Under the pieces are notes generated by a model. It was given only the letters and a program-made list of their open reading frames with translations. It was not told where the DNA came from and did no database searches. Shown here piece after piece: positions 45,572-54,980 of a DNA stretch of 64,000 nucleotides; the stretch's first letter is position 1, and every line of letters begins with the position of its first letter. Source of the DNA: Pontibacter sp. Tf4 (lineage in GTDB: Bacteria; Bacteroidota; Bacteroidia; Cytophagales; Hymenobacteraceae). The stretch is from assembly GCF_014212495.1 (NCBI RefSeq), contig NZ_JACKZC010000008.1:124001-188000 (forward strand), in the 5' to 3' direction. Both the position numbers and the translations under genes were made by a program.

Positions 45572-46192
45572 TTACACTTCTGCAGATACCTGATGCCCGA
45601 TCGTTATCAGTTGTAAGAGTACATCCTCAGACAGATTCTTTTCTGTGCGCACTATCCCAACCTTTCGGTTTATCTCAATTTGTAATCCCTTTAACTTGCC
45701 AAGCAGTTTCATCAGACTAGCGGGCAGGTGTAGTTTTACCATGTCCGGGTTATCACCTGTAACATAGTAATTACTGCTGAACTGCGGATACGCTTCAAAA
45801 TCTATATCCTGCTTCGTTAGCAGGTCAGTAACCTTATCGCCCAGCGTCTCTTCTTTTATGAAAACATGCCCGATATCCTGTGGAAGGCTGAAAATCAATA
45901 CCGGTTCTACTTCTTCTATTTCCACCGGATAGCGCATACCACTGCTAAGGTTTTTTGCTATCATCTGGTGCTTTTCGAGTAGCAAAATGATAAAGGGAGC
46001 CCCGGCTCCAGTAAACTCAGTTACCTGGTGCACATACAAGCGCTTATAGTGGTCCAATCCACTAAACATCGATAGAAGGCGGATTCCTAACTCATTCTCT
46101 TTGTCCACTATCCTGAACTTGGTTGCTGCCTGGTGCAGTACAGCTGCAAACAGGCTTTCAGCACCTGGGTGGAGCTGTCGGTTTTCTACCAC
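45572..46192 (-). CDS. Hypothetical cytoplasmic protein, unknown function
   Basis: The 206-aa product is not recognised. It has no signal peptide or membrane helix. It seems to hold two similar alpha/beta halves: about residues 1-95 with GLDHYKRLYVHQVTEFTGAGAPFIILLLEKHQMIAKNLSSGMRYPVEIEEVEP, and about 100-206 with ISLPQDIG-like and VKLHLPASLMKLLGKLKGLQIEINR segments. The gene sits between ridA and the NUDIX gene on the same strand with gaps of about 25-33 nt, so the three may be co-transcribed. Base usage resembles its neighbours. Confidence 0.6.
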   Translation of the reverse strand: MVENRQLHPGAESLFAAVLHQAATKFRIVDKENELGIRLLSMFSGLDHYKRLYVHQVTEFTGAGAPFIILLLEKHQMIAKNLSSGMRYPVEIEEVEPVLIFSLPQDIGHVFIKEETLGDKVTDLLTKQDIDFEAYPQFSSNYYVTGDNPDMVKLHLPASLMKLLGKLKGLQIEINRKVGIVRTEKNLSEDVLLQLITIGHQVSAEV

Positions 46193-46217
46193 TTGGCCAG
46201 TTAATTTAGGTGGTAAT

Positions 46218-46598
46218 TTACTTTCTGGCAGCTATCATTTCGATCTCAACCTGCGCACCCAATGGCAACGCGGCCACCCCTATAGTTGTGCGGGCCGGGT
46301 AAGGCTCCGAAAACTGCGTTTTGTACACTTCATTCATCGCGCTGAAGTTGGCCATGTCCGTCAGAAATACATTTACTTTTACCACATCGTCCGGAGTAAG
46401 ACCTGCAGCTTTTAGTACGGCAAAAAGGTTTACAAAACACTGCTTGGTTTGTGCTGAAATGTCACCTGCTACCAGTTTGCCGGTTGCAGCATCAATCGGT
46501 GTCTGACCGGATAAGTATAGCAGGTTACCCGTTTCTACGGCATGTGAGTAAGGGCCAACGGAAACGGCTCCTTCGGCGGTGAAAGCTTTTCTGGGCAT
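46218..46598 (-). CDS. ridA: RidA family enamine/imine deaminase
   Basis: This 126-aa member of the YjgF/YER057c/UK114 family hydrolyses reactive enamine/imine intermediates, such as 2-aminoacrylate released by PLP enzymes, preventing damage to ilvE-type aminotransferases. The conserved Arg (Arg105-equivalent) is in YPARTTIGVAALPLGAQVEIEMIA, with further motifs GPYSHAVETGNLLYLSGQ and VVKVNVFLTDM. The length is normal. An octamer variant is located near its start. Confidence 0.94.
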   Translation of the reverse strand: MPRKAFTAEGAVSVGPYSHAVETGNLLYLSGQTPIDAATGKLVAGDISAQTKQCFVNLFAVLKAAGLTPDDVVKVNVFLTDMANFSAMNEVYKTQFSEPYPARTTIGVAALPLGAQVEIEMIAARK

Positions 46599-46627
46599 GG
46601 GTTATAGTTTGAGAGACTTGTTCTAAA

Positions 46628-46927
46628 TCAGGAAATTGGAGAATAATTATAATACTTTTCTTCAACTGGAAACTCCAGCTCTTTTAAGAATTTATTACGG
46701 TATTCTTCATTATTAACTAGCTTAATAATTCGGTCTTTTAACTTGGTTCTATGTAGAGTCTGATGCGTATTAAACTCTATTAATCCAGTCTGAGATTTGC
46801 TATCTGTCCAGAAAAAAATCCTCTGGAGATATTGCCCTTCATGATATCCGTGCCAAACTTTAAAATTCCAGCGCTCTCCTGATTTATCTGTTAGTACCTT
46901 TTCAAACCCTGCATCTTGCCACCACAT
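46628..46927 (-). CDS. Hypothetical protein, AT-rich
   Basis: The 99-aa product is not recognised. It begins MWWQDAGFEKVLTDKSGERWNFKVWHGYHEGQYLQRIFFW and is rich in aromatic and charged residues; no signal or membrane segment is visible. The gene is more AT-rich than its neighbours, contains no octamer and is followed by about 100 AT-rich bases, consistent with a recently acquired or orphan gene. Confidence that it is coding is moderate; it has a reasonable start and good codon flow. Confidence 0.5.
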   Translation of the reverse strand: MWWQDAGFEKVLTDKSGERWNFKVWHGYHEGQYLQRIFFWTDSKSQTGLIEFNTHQTLHRTKLKDRIIKLVNNEEYRNKFLKELEFPVEEKYYNYSPIS

Positions 46928-47035
46928 AATTATTACTATTAAGTAGTTTTCAAAAACTACAATATTAAGGTAGATAAAATTAAGGTTATCCGCTGAAATT
47001 AACAGACAACCTTAACTCTTCTTAGCTATACTTTT

Positions 47036-48934
<1,899 letters not shown>

Positions 48935-49209
48935 GGGTTGGGCGTTTTAAAGTCAGTTGAAAAGTACAAGTTGCCTGCAATACCTTAAACGAGCGTACTT
49001 ATACTTTGTAGGTAGTGTTAAGATAGTTTTTATGCTATAAAGATGCAAGGTGCCAGTAACTATAAAAAAGCATAATCCCCGGTAAGTACACATCCTGCCA
49101 ACGAATGTACTACACCCACAGAAGCCTGTCGTTGTCCGTTATTCGTTGATCGGTAAACTATAGCCTGTACTCCTGTTCACGAATCCCAAACTATAGTTTG
49201 CCGAATACC
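48935..49209. other. Non-coding spacer between acs and the SDR cassette
   Basis: The spacer has two octamer copies at about 49157 and 49188, a few CTATAA variants and no open frame. The stretch just before 49210 leads into the 33-bp inverted repeat at 49210-49242. No clear promoter or terminator is seen. Confidence 0.5.
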
Positions 49210-49242
49210 TAATTCATAATTCTTAATTCATCATTCATAATT
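49210..49242. repeat. Left arm of a perfect 33-bp inverted repeat
   Basis: The sequence starts TAATTCATAATTCTTAATTC and runs to 49242. It is the exact reverse complement, over all 33 positions, of 49990-50022. The arm begins 8 nt after the stop of the SDR gene and is built from AATTCAT-like units. Confidence 0.9.
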
Positions 49243-49250
49243 GACCCTCT

Positions 49251-49979
49251 CTACATATTCCGCACGTCCTGCAGCACCTCGCTATAGTTGTCGGCGTTCT
49301 GCATGAAGCGGATGATCTTGTGGGCAACATCTTCGGGCTGAGCCAGCGCGTTACTGGCTTTATAGTCACGGAATTTTTCGACAGTACTGAATTGCCCTGC
49401 ATCTGCCTCCCGGATCTGACCCTGCATCTGGGTATCGACCACGCCGGGTGCCAGCGCATATATTTTTACACCGCTCCCGCGCATTTCCTGCTCTTTTTGT
49501 ATCGTCATGGAAAGCATATCCAGCGCTGCTTTGGAGGCACAATAGCTCGCCCAGCCATCGATCGGGTATTTGCCTGCACCGGAGCTGATGTTCACGATAA
49601 GCTTTTGAGCGGGGTGCTGCTGGTACACCTGCAGGAAAGAGTTCATCAGCATGGCTGGCACGATCACGTTCACATCAAACACAAACTCAAACCGCTCATT
49701 CGGCATGCCTTCACCTACATAGCCAATATCACCCAGCACACCGGCATTGTTGATCAGCACCAGCTTTTGGGCATCTTTGTAGGGCAGAAACACTTTTTGC
49801 AGGTTGTGCTCTACGGCTGGTATATCCGAAAAGTCGAGGGGTTGGTGCCTATAGTTTGGATGTGCTATGGTGCTGTTGCGGCAAACGCCTACTACATGGT
49901 TGTTCTCGTCTCTTAGAAGTTCTTCTGCCAGGGCTTTGCCTATTCCTTTGCTGGTTCCGGTTATGATGTAGATGTTCAC
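49251..49979 (-). CDS. Short-chain dehydrogenase/reductase (SDR family)
   Basis: The 242-aa NAD(P)-dependent oxidoreductase has the Rossmann motif TGTSKGIGKALA (residues 8-19), NNAG motif VLINNAGVLGDIG, catalytic Ser in VNISSGAGKYPIDG and catalytic YxxxK in YCASKAALDM. The start at 49979 is the ATG of the Rossmann fold (MNIYIITGTSKG). It resembles sepiapterin reductase-like or (S)-benzoin-forming SDRs, but the substrate is not known. The gene alone is bracketed by the 33-bp perfect inverted repeats, 8 nt after the stop and 10 nt before the start. One octamer copy lies near each end. Confidence 0.9.
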   Translation of the reverse strand: MNIYIITGTSKGIGKALAEELLRDENNHVVGVCRNSTIAHPNYRHQPLDFSDIPAVEHNLQKVFLPYKDAQKLVLINNAGVLGDIGYVGEGMPNERFEFVFDVNVIVPAMLMNSFLQVYQQHPAQKLIVNISSGAGKYPIDGWASYCASKAALDMLSMTIQKEQEMRGSGVKIYALAPGVVDTQMQGQIREADAGQFSTVEKFRDYKASNALAQPEDVAHKIIRFMQNADNYSEVLQDVRNM

Positions 49980-49989
49980 TTTTTATCTG

Positions 49990-50022
49990 AATTATGAATG
50001 ATGAATTAAGAATTATGAATTA
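49990..50022. repeat. Right arm of a perfect 33-bp inverted repeat
   Basis: This is the exact reverse complement of 49210-49242 over all 33 positions. It starts AATTATGAATGATGAATTAA and lies 10 nt upstream of the SDR start codon. The pair defines a unit of 813 bp. Confidence 0.9.
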
Positions 50023-50090
50023 CGGGTGCGGGGTTAGGAAAGGTTATTTCTACTCAAGCATACAAACTATAGAAACTAAACTATAAAACA

Positions 50091-50132
50091 AAAGCCGGCA
50101 GCTCTGCATCTGCAAAACTGACGGCTTTTTTA
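50091..50132 (-). terminator. Terminator of the DUF3857 gene, copy 1 of a duplicated hairpin
   Basis: AAAGCCGGCAG pairs with CTGACGGCTTT (one mismatch) around a loop CTCTGCATCTGCAAAA. On the minus strand the hairpin is followed by TGTTTT. It is about 20 nt past the stop at 50153. The stem and loop are near identical to 52174-52211. Confidence 0.75.
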
Positions 50133-50152
50133 ATTTATTTACAACCTGATGC

Positions 50153-52105
50153 TTAATTGACAACTACCTTCTTAAGTACTACCTGCTCTGCATGCTTGGC
50201 AACTACCTGGTTGTATAGTTCGCGTAGCTGTGGGTATTCTTCCGGCGTAAATACTGTTTTATTCACGTTCAGTTTACTTACTACCATCAGTATGTCGCCG
50301 GTTTGCTGTACCATGTAAGAGTAGGTAGCACTTCGGCCAGGCAATACCAGGTTTATGTTCTGCGGTACTTCTTCTACTTTCCATCCGGCAGGAATTTTAA
50401 AATTACATACCACTGTCTCTTTTATAGGAGCCGCAAAATCTACAGGATAAGTGCGAACCGGCAGTTTAAATGGATTTTCAGTAGCACCACGCCCCATTAC
50501 CGGGTTCAGGTAAAGCATGTTTATCTTACTACTGTTTGTAGAAGTAATTTTATAGTTGACTGAAAGTGGCAGGTGCAGGCTGTCCAGGTTGCTTACTATG
50601 GCATTGTTGGTTTTCAGGCTGCCAGAACCTTTGTTATAGTTGGCTGCATATTTTTCTATACCTTCTTCCTTTATAACCTGGCGGGCATCTTTTGCCATGT
50701 AGCCATCCAGCAATTCTTCGCCGGTGCCCGCTATAACGCCCTCTGTATCTATAGTTAAATTACCTACAAAGTACTCGCTGAAGCTGGCCTCAGGCTCAAC
50801 CGTAATCCATTTCGAGTTTTCACCATCTACCAGATAACCTTCCCCGTTCAGACAGCGCACTGGTAACATACCCGGCGTCAATTCTTTTTCTGTAGCATCC
50901 AGCAGCAGTTCATTCCCATCTACGGTAACCTGGGCTATAACATAATTAAATTTACTATGGAGTGGGCTTGCTTTGTAAGGCTTGCCATAGCCGCGTGTGC
51001 TAACTAAAACCGGATCAGCCTTAAAGCCAGCTTCCCGCAACATAGCGATCAGGGTGATATTGATGTCTCCGGCATCTCCTTCACCCCCATAGTATAGTTC
51101 GGGCAAAGGTTTTTCTACTGTCCAGCCGCTGTAGCCGTTCCAGGCCATGTTGGTTTTTACCAGGTCATAGATTCCTGCCACCTGTTCTGCCGGTGTTTTA
51201 AACTTCGCCTTTATTTCGCCGATGGGTCTCTCAAAACGATTTGCTGGTGTGAGCGGTACTCCAAAATCTTTTTCTTTTGATAACATCTCGACAAACTCCT
51301 GCCAGCTGCCTGATATGATTTTCACATCGTTGGCAGAATACTTTATTTTTTGCAGCTCAAACTCAATCTTGGTTGTATAGTCTGACAGTGTAGTAACATA
51401 GCTCTCTAACTTTAAGGCAGGCACATCCTTCGCTATCCAGCGATTCCCTTCTTTTCTGAAGTTATGCGGTAAACCGAGTTGCTCCGGTGTATAGATCGGG
51501 TGATTCCCTTGTCTGACTAATTTAAATTCAAACGTTGCTGGTATCCTGACGCTATACTCACTCCAGACAGTGGGAATGACAGATTGGAAATCCCACCCTC
51601 TTAAGTTTTGGAAGTACCTTGAATTGATTGTGTAGGAGTACTCGATAACAGAACCAACTTTAACATTAGGCATCGCAAACTTTTTGTAATGCCTGCGTCT
51701 GTCCGATTTTTCTGTAAATATTTCGTTAGGCTTTACTTTGTCTTCTATGATCTTACCATCCAGTAGATTGTAGGTGCTTGCTTTAATATCGGTTACTTCC
51801 TCTCCTTTCGCTACCGCGCCGAAGAAAGGGATCTCAATATTGGCGTATTTGTAACCAGCTTTTTTCATGATTTTGATGCGGACCTGACGCTTATATCTGA
51901 AAGATGCATAATAGTCTTCAACATAAGCCAGGCTTCCGTGGTCTGAAAGAATAACAGCCACTGCTGATGTATCCGGAGCGTAAGATGTCATGGTCAGGTC
52001 AGCGATATCAATCTGACCGAATTTGGGTGCCTGGGCCAGAGCTGTACAATTAGCGGCTACAAAGAGTGTAAGTGCCAGGCACAAGATGGTAAGGTTTGTT
52101 TTCAC
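50153..52105 (-). CDS. DUF3857/transglutaminase-like protein with altered catalytic residue
   Basis: The 650-aa secreted protein has a GTG start at 52105 that sits at the beginning of the signal peptide KTNLTILCLALTLFVAANCTALAQ; a further GTG at 52144 is possible but less likely. DUF3857 occupies roughly residues 45-215. The transglutaminase-like core lies around 300-400 and reads YYGGEGDAGDINITLIAMLREAGF, where the usual catalytic Cys is Ala (near residue 345). The supporting His (HSKFNYVIAQV) and Asp (LLLDATEKE) remain. It is therefore probably non-catalytic and binds peptides or glycans in the periplasm (inference). A C-terminal beta domain follows. Near-identical hairpins flank the gene. 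Confidence 0.82.
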   Translation of the reverse strand: MKTNLTILCLALTLFVAANCTALAQAPKFGQIDIADLTMTSYAPDTSAVAVILSDHGSLAYVEDYYASFRYKRQVRIKIMKKAGYKYANIEIPFFGAVAKGEEVTDIKASTYNLLDGKIIEDKVKPNEIFTEKSDRRRHYKKFAMPNVKVGSVIEYSYTINSRYFQNLRGWDFQSVIPTVWSEYSVRIPATFEFKLVRQGNHPIYTPEQLGLPHNFRKEGNRWIAKDVPALKLESYVTTLSDYTTKIEFELQKIKYSANDVKIISGSWQEFVEMLSKEKDFGVPLTPANRFERPIGEIKAKFKTPAEQVAGIYDLVKTNMAWNGYSGWTVEKPLPELYYGGEGDAGDINITLIAMLREAGFKADPVLVSTRGYGKPYKASPLHSKFNYVIAQVTVDGNELLLDATEKELTPGMLPVRCLNGEGYLVDGENSKWITVEPEASFSEYFVGNLTIDTEGVIAGTGEELLDGYMAKDARQVIKEEGIEKYAANYNKGSGSLKTNNAIVSNLDSLHLPLSVNYKITSTNSSKINMLYLNPVMGRGATENPFKLPVRTYPVDFAAPIKETVVCNFKIPAGWKVEEVPQNINLVLPGRSATYSYMVQQTGDILMVVSKLNVNKTVFTPEEYPQLRELYNQVVAKHAEQVVLKKVVVN

Positions 52106-52173
52106 AGGTGATAAGGATTGATCTAACACCTGTAAATATAGCACCTTTCAGATATAAATCTGTGATAAACTAT

Positions 52174-52211
52174 AAAGCCGGCAGCTCTGCTTTTGCAAAA
52201 CTGCCGGCTTT
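52174..52211 (-). terminator. Terminator-like hairpin downstream of hslU, copy 2 of a duplicated hairpin
   Basis: AAAGCCGGCAG (52174-52184) pairs perfectly with CTGCCGGCTTT (52201-52211) around CTCTGCTTTTGCAAAA. It is nearly the same sequence as the hairpin at 50091-50128. It would terminate hslU transcription on the minus strand. Confidence 0.65.
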
Positions 52212-52217
52212 TAATCT

Positions 52218-52394
52218 ATAGTTGTGACTCAGAAGCGAGCCTGGAGACTCGTGCCCACCCTTCGTCACCGGTCGGATACCGGCGCCAGTTTTGGGGTTTG
52301 CGAGAATCTGAGATTCGCTTTTATAGTCTGGCCCGGAAGCGACTTCCGCGCCAGTTCTAACTTTCTAACTTTCTAACTTCCCAACTTTCTAACT
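52218..52394. repeat. Intergenic micro-hairpin cluster with AACTTTCT tandem repeat
   Basis: Hairpins with different arms but similar small loops follow one another: 52268-52282 (CCGGT/ACCGG, followed by CGCCAG), 52304-52316 (GAATC/GATTC, loop TGA) and 52334-52348 (CGGAAG/CTTCCG, loop CGA, followed by CGCCAG). From 52355 to 52394 run AACTTTCT-like units, also found at 18950-18988, that merge into an octamer which provides the hslU stop codon. Confidence 0.65.
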
Positions 52395-53787
52395 ATAGAA
52401 TGTATTCGCTCAGGTCACGGTTTTTCACCATGTCTGATAATTTTTCCTGCACCAGTTCGCGGGTGATCACGATCTGGGCGTTGGCACTTATTTTGTCCGG
52501 TACATCAAACAGAATGTCGTTGAGCAGGCGGCTCATGATGGTCTGCAGGCGGCGGGCACCGATGTTCTCTACTTCGGCATTTACTTCGTAAGCCAGGCTC
52601 GCGATCTCATCCAGCGCTTCGTCGTTAAAGGCGAGCGACACATTTTCTGCAGCCAACAAAGCCTCGTACTGCTTGGTAAGCGCGTTTTTAGGGAATTTCA
52701 GGATCTGGTAGAAGTCATCTTTCGTCAGGCTCTGTAGTTCCACACGGATCGGGAAACGGCCCTGTAACTCTGGTATCAGGTCGGATGGTTTTGCCACGTG
52801 GAACGCGCCGGCAGCTATAAACAGAATATGATCGGTGTTGATGACGCCATACTTTGTGTTTACTGTCGAGCCTTCAACTATAGGCAGCAGGTCGCGTTGC
52901 ACACCTTCGCGGCTTACGTCCGGTCCGCCGCCTCCTTTTTTGCTGGAGCTGGCCACCTTGTCAATCTCATCTATAAAAATAACGCCGGAGTTCTCTGCCT
53001 TAAAAATGGCTTCTTCCTTCACTTCATCCATGTCGATGAGTTTGGCTGCTTCTTCTTCCAGCAATATTTTGCGGGCCTCGGCTATCGTTACTTTGCGCTT
53101 CTTTGTCTTCTTCGGCATCATCCCGCTGATCATTTCCTGGATGTTCATCATCGATGCCTCATCCATACCAGGCCCTAAAACGCCCATGCCCGGCATGGCG
53201 CTTTGCTGTACACGTATCTCAATCTTGCGGTCTTCCAGCTCGCCGTTTCTGATCTTCTCTCTAAACTTTTCGCGGGTACGCTCATTCAGTTCGTAGTCGT
53301 TATCCGGAATTGTGTTCGGGTCCAGGGTATGGTTTACCGGTGCGGCAGAACGTCCCTGAATTGGCGGGATCAGCGCATCCAGAATAATATCTTCTACAAT
53401 CTCGGCTGCGCGCTGCTTTACTTCTTCTTTTTTCTGGGTCTTCACCATGTTCACCGACTGCTCTACCAGGTCGCGCACCATGCTTTCCACATCACGGCCA
53501 ACGTAGCCCACTTCTGTAAATTTAGAAGCCTCAACTTTAGTAAAAGGGGCATCGGCAATTTTGGCAAGGCGGCGGGCAATTTCTGTCTTACCTACACCCG
53601 TAGCCCCAATCATCAGGATATTATTCGGAACGATCTCTTTCTGTATGCTTTTGTCGGCATTCATGCGGCGCCAGCGGTTACGCAAAGCAATGGCTACGTT
53701 ACGCTTGGCATCCTGCTGCCCGATAATATATTTGTCCAGCTCCGCTACAATCTGGGCTGGTGTTAAATGTTCTAAGGAATCTAACAT
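52393..53787 (-). CDS. hslU: HslU ATPase of the HslUV protease
   Basis: The 464-aa AAA+ unfoldase feeds proteins into the HslV peptidase chamber; hslV is not adjacent. Walker [10 protein letters not shown] is near residue 57, and the pore loop GYVGRDVES near residue 91 is diagnostic. Walker B is IFIDEIDKV near 271, and the C-terminal sensor 2 region and IGARRLQT follow. The protein ends EYIL, as needed for HslV activation in this family. The TAG stop is inside an AACTATAG octamer. A terminator-like hairpin lies at 52174. Confidence 0.96.
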   Translation of the reverse strand: MLDSLEHLTPAQIVAELDKYIIGQQDAKRNVAIALRNRWRRMNADKSIQKEIVPNNILMIGATGVGKTEIARRLAKIADAPFTKVEASKFTEVGYVGRDVESMVRDLVEQSVNMVKTQKKEEVKQRAAEIVEDIILDALIPPIQGRSAAPVNHTLDPNTIPDNDYELNERTREKFREKIRNGELEDRKIEIRVQQSAMPGMGVLGPGMDEASMMNIQEMISGMMPKKTKKRKVTIAEARKILLEEEAAKLIDMDEVKEEAIFKAENSGVIFIDEIDKVASSSKKGGGGPDVSREGVQRDLLPIVEGSTVNTKYGVINTDHILFIAAGAFHVAKPSDLIPELQGRFPIRVELQSLTKDDFYQILKFPKNALTKQYEALLAAENVSLAFNDEALDEIASLAYEVNAEVENIGARRLQTIMSRLLNDILFDVPDKISANAQIVITRELVQEKLSDMVKNRDLSEYIL

Positions 53788-53831
53788 CTTATTCGTTATT
53801 AAATGATCTGCTATAGTTATAACAGGTAAAT

Positions 53832-54875
53832 TTATTCTGTGTTTTTACGCTTGAGCAGCGTACCGGTATCTGTGCTTATAGTTACATAATGACTGGCACC
53901 GGCCGGGTGATAAAAGGCACTGCTATAGTTCAGCTCAAATGCCCGCACACGCAGCATCGCACCCACCGAAAAACCTGCCCCGCCCGAAGCGTTCTCTAAC
54001 CGTAGTTCTTTACGGCGTAAATGGTTATACCCGGCACGAACCTGAAAGTTTTTACTGAAAATAAACTCCGCTCCTGCCACAAAATGGCGCGCTATCTTAT
54101 CTCTGACCGATTTCTCTTCCTTTATCTCGTTGCCGTTCGCATCGAGGCGGCCTTTGCTGTTGGGGTCTAAGTATACAACGTCAAACTGGTACAGGTGGTA
54201 TGCAGTAAGCGATAACCTGACCGGCATATGCTCCGGCTTATAACTGGCTCCAAGCTGCGCATCAAAAGGCATAGCCTGCCGCTCGCCGCCATCAAAGGGC
54301 TTTAGCTGGTAGCCAATATTCTTAAACGCAAGCCCCACTGTAAAGTCTTTCTCAGGATGCTTGAACAAACCACCTACATCAGCCAGAAAACCAACCGATT
54401 TATTACCAGCTATAGTTGACACAGCCAGTTTCGCGGTAGCTCCTATCGTAAAAGCATCGGCCTGGCGGGCGTGGCTCAGGCTAAACGTATAGTCGTTTAC
54501 GGTAAAGCTGGCTTCTTCTATACCGCTTGCGTCGCGCTGCACAAAGTCGCCATAGTTCAGGTAGTTGATAGTTGCAGCCCAGCGCCCCAGTTTCTGGTGG
54601 TTAAAAGCATAGGCGATGTTGCTTTGTTTGATGTCGGCCAAATAACCCACATAACTCAGACTCAGCTGGCGGTCCATTTCCGGGTTAAGCAAGGCCGGGT
54701 TGGCCGTTACCATATTTACATCATGTCCTAACGAGCTGACGTTTACTCCACCTAACCCCGCCTGTTTAGCGCTTACCGGCAACTCCAGAAACGTAAAAGC
54801 CCGCTGCCCTCCCACCTGCGCCGCGAGCGGAAAGCTCAACAGCAAACAAAGTAAGAGGGCAGCAGGGTATTTCAT
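53832..54875 (-). CDS. porQ: Type IX secretion system protein PorQ
   Basis: The 347-aa outer-membrane beta-barrel protein of the PorV/PorQ (FadL-like) group has a signal peptide ending in FPLAAQ (about residue 20) and the mature start [28 protein letters not shown], diagnostic of PorQ. PorQ belongs to the type IX secretion attachment complex with PorU, PorV and PorZ, which links cargo proteins to the surface. It lies between hslU and lon on the same strand; no other T9SS genes are adjacent except the PorE-like gene at 57693. Confidence 0.88.
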   Translation of the reverse strand: MKYPAALLLCLLLSFPLAAQVGGQRAFTFLELPVSAKQAGLGGVNVSSLGHDVNMVTANPALLNPEMDRQLSLSYVGYLADIKQSNIAYAFNHQKLGRWAATINYLNYGDFVQRDASGIEEASFTVNDYTFSLSHARQADAFTIGATAKLAVSTIAGNKSVGFLADVGGLFKHPEKDFTVGLAFKNIGYQLKPFDGGERQAMPFDAQLGASYKPEHMPVRLSLTAYHLYQFDVVYLDPNSKGRLDANGNEIKEEKSVRDKIARHFVAGAEFIFSKNFQVRAGYNHLRRKELRLENASGGAGFSVGAMLRVRAFELNYSSAFYHPAGASHYVTISTDTGTLLKRKNTE

Positions 54876-54882
54876 ATTAATG

Positions 54883-54962
54883 TTGAGTGAGCGAATGTGT
54901 GATTGAGTGAGTATTGAAATGACAACTATAAGTTAATTTAAAATTCACTCATTCACTCAATC
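54883..54962. repeat. Inverted GATTGAGTGA repeat between porQ and lon
   Basis: GATTGAGTGA at 54901-54910 is the exact reverse complement of TCACTCAATC at 54953-54962. An adjacent partial copy TTGAGTGAG lies at 54883-54891, forming a tandem-like unit. The pair separates the porQ start from the lon stop and contains an octamer variant in the middle. It could form a weak hairpin, but no T run follows, so it is not a convincing terminator. Confidence 0.55.
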
Positions 54963-54980
54963 AAAATTCAAAATTAAACC

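Noticed and set aside
54901..54962. Terminator between porQ and lon
   Set aside because: The inverted repeat has long separation and no T run; it is better described as a repeat than a terminator.
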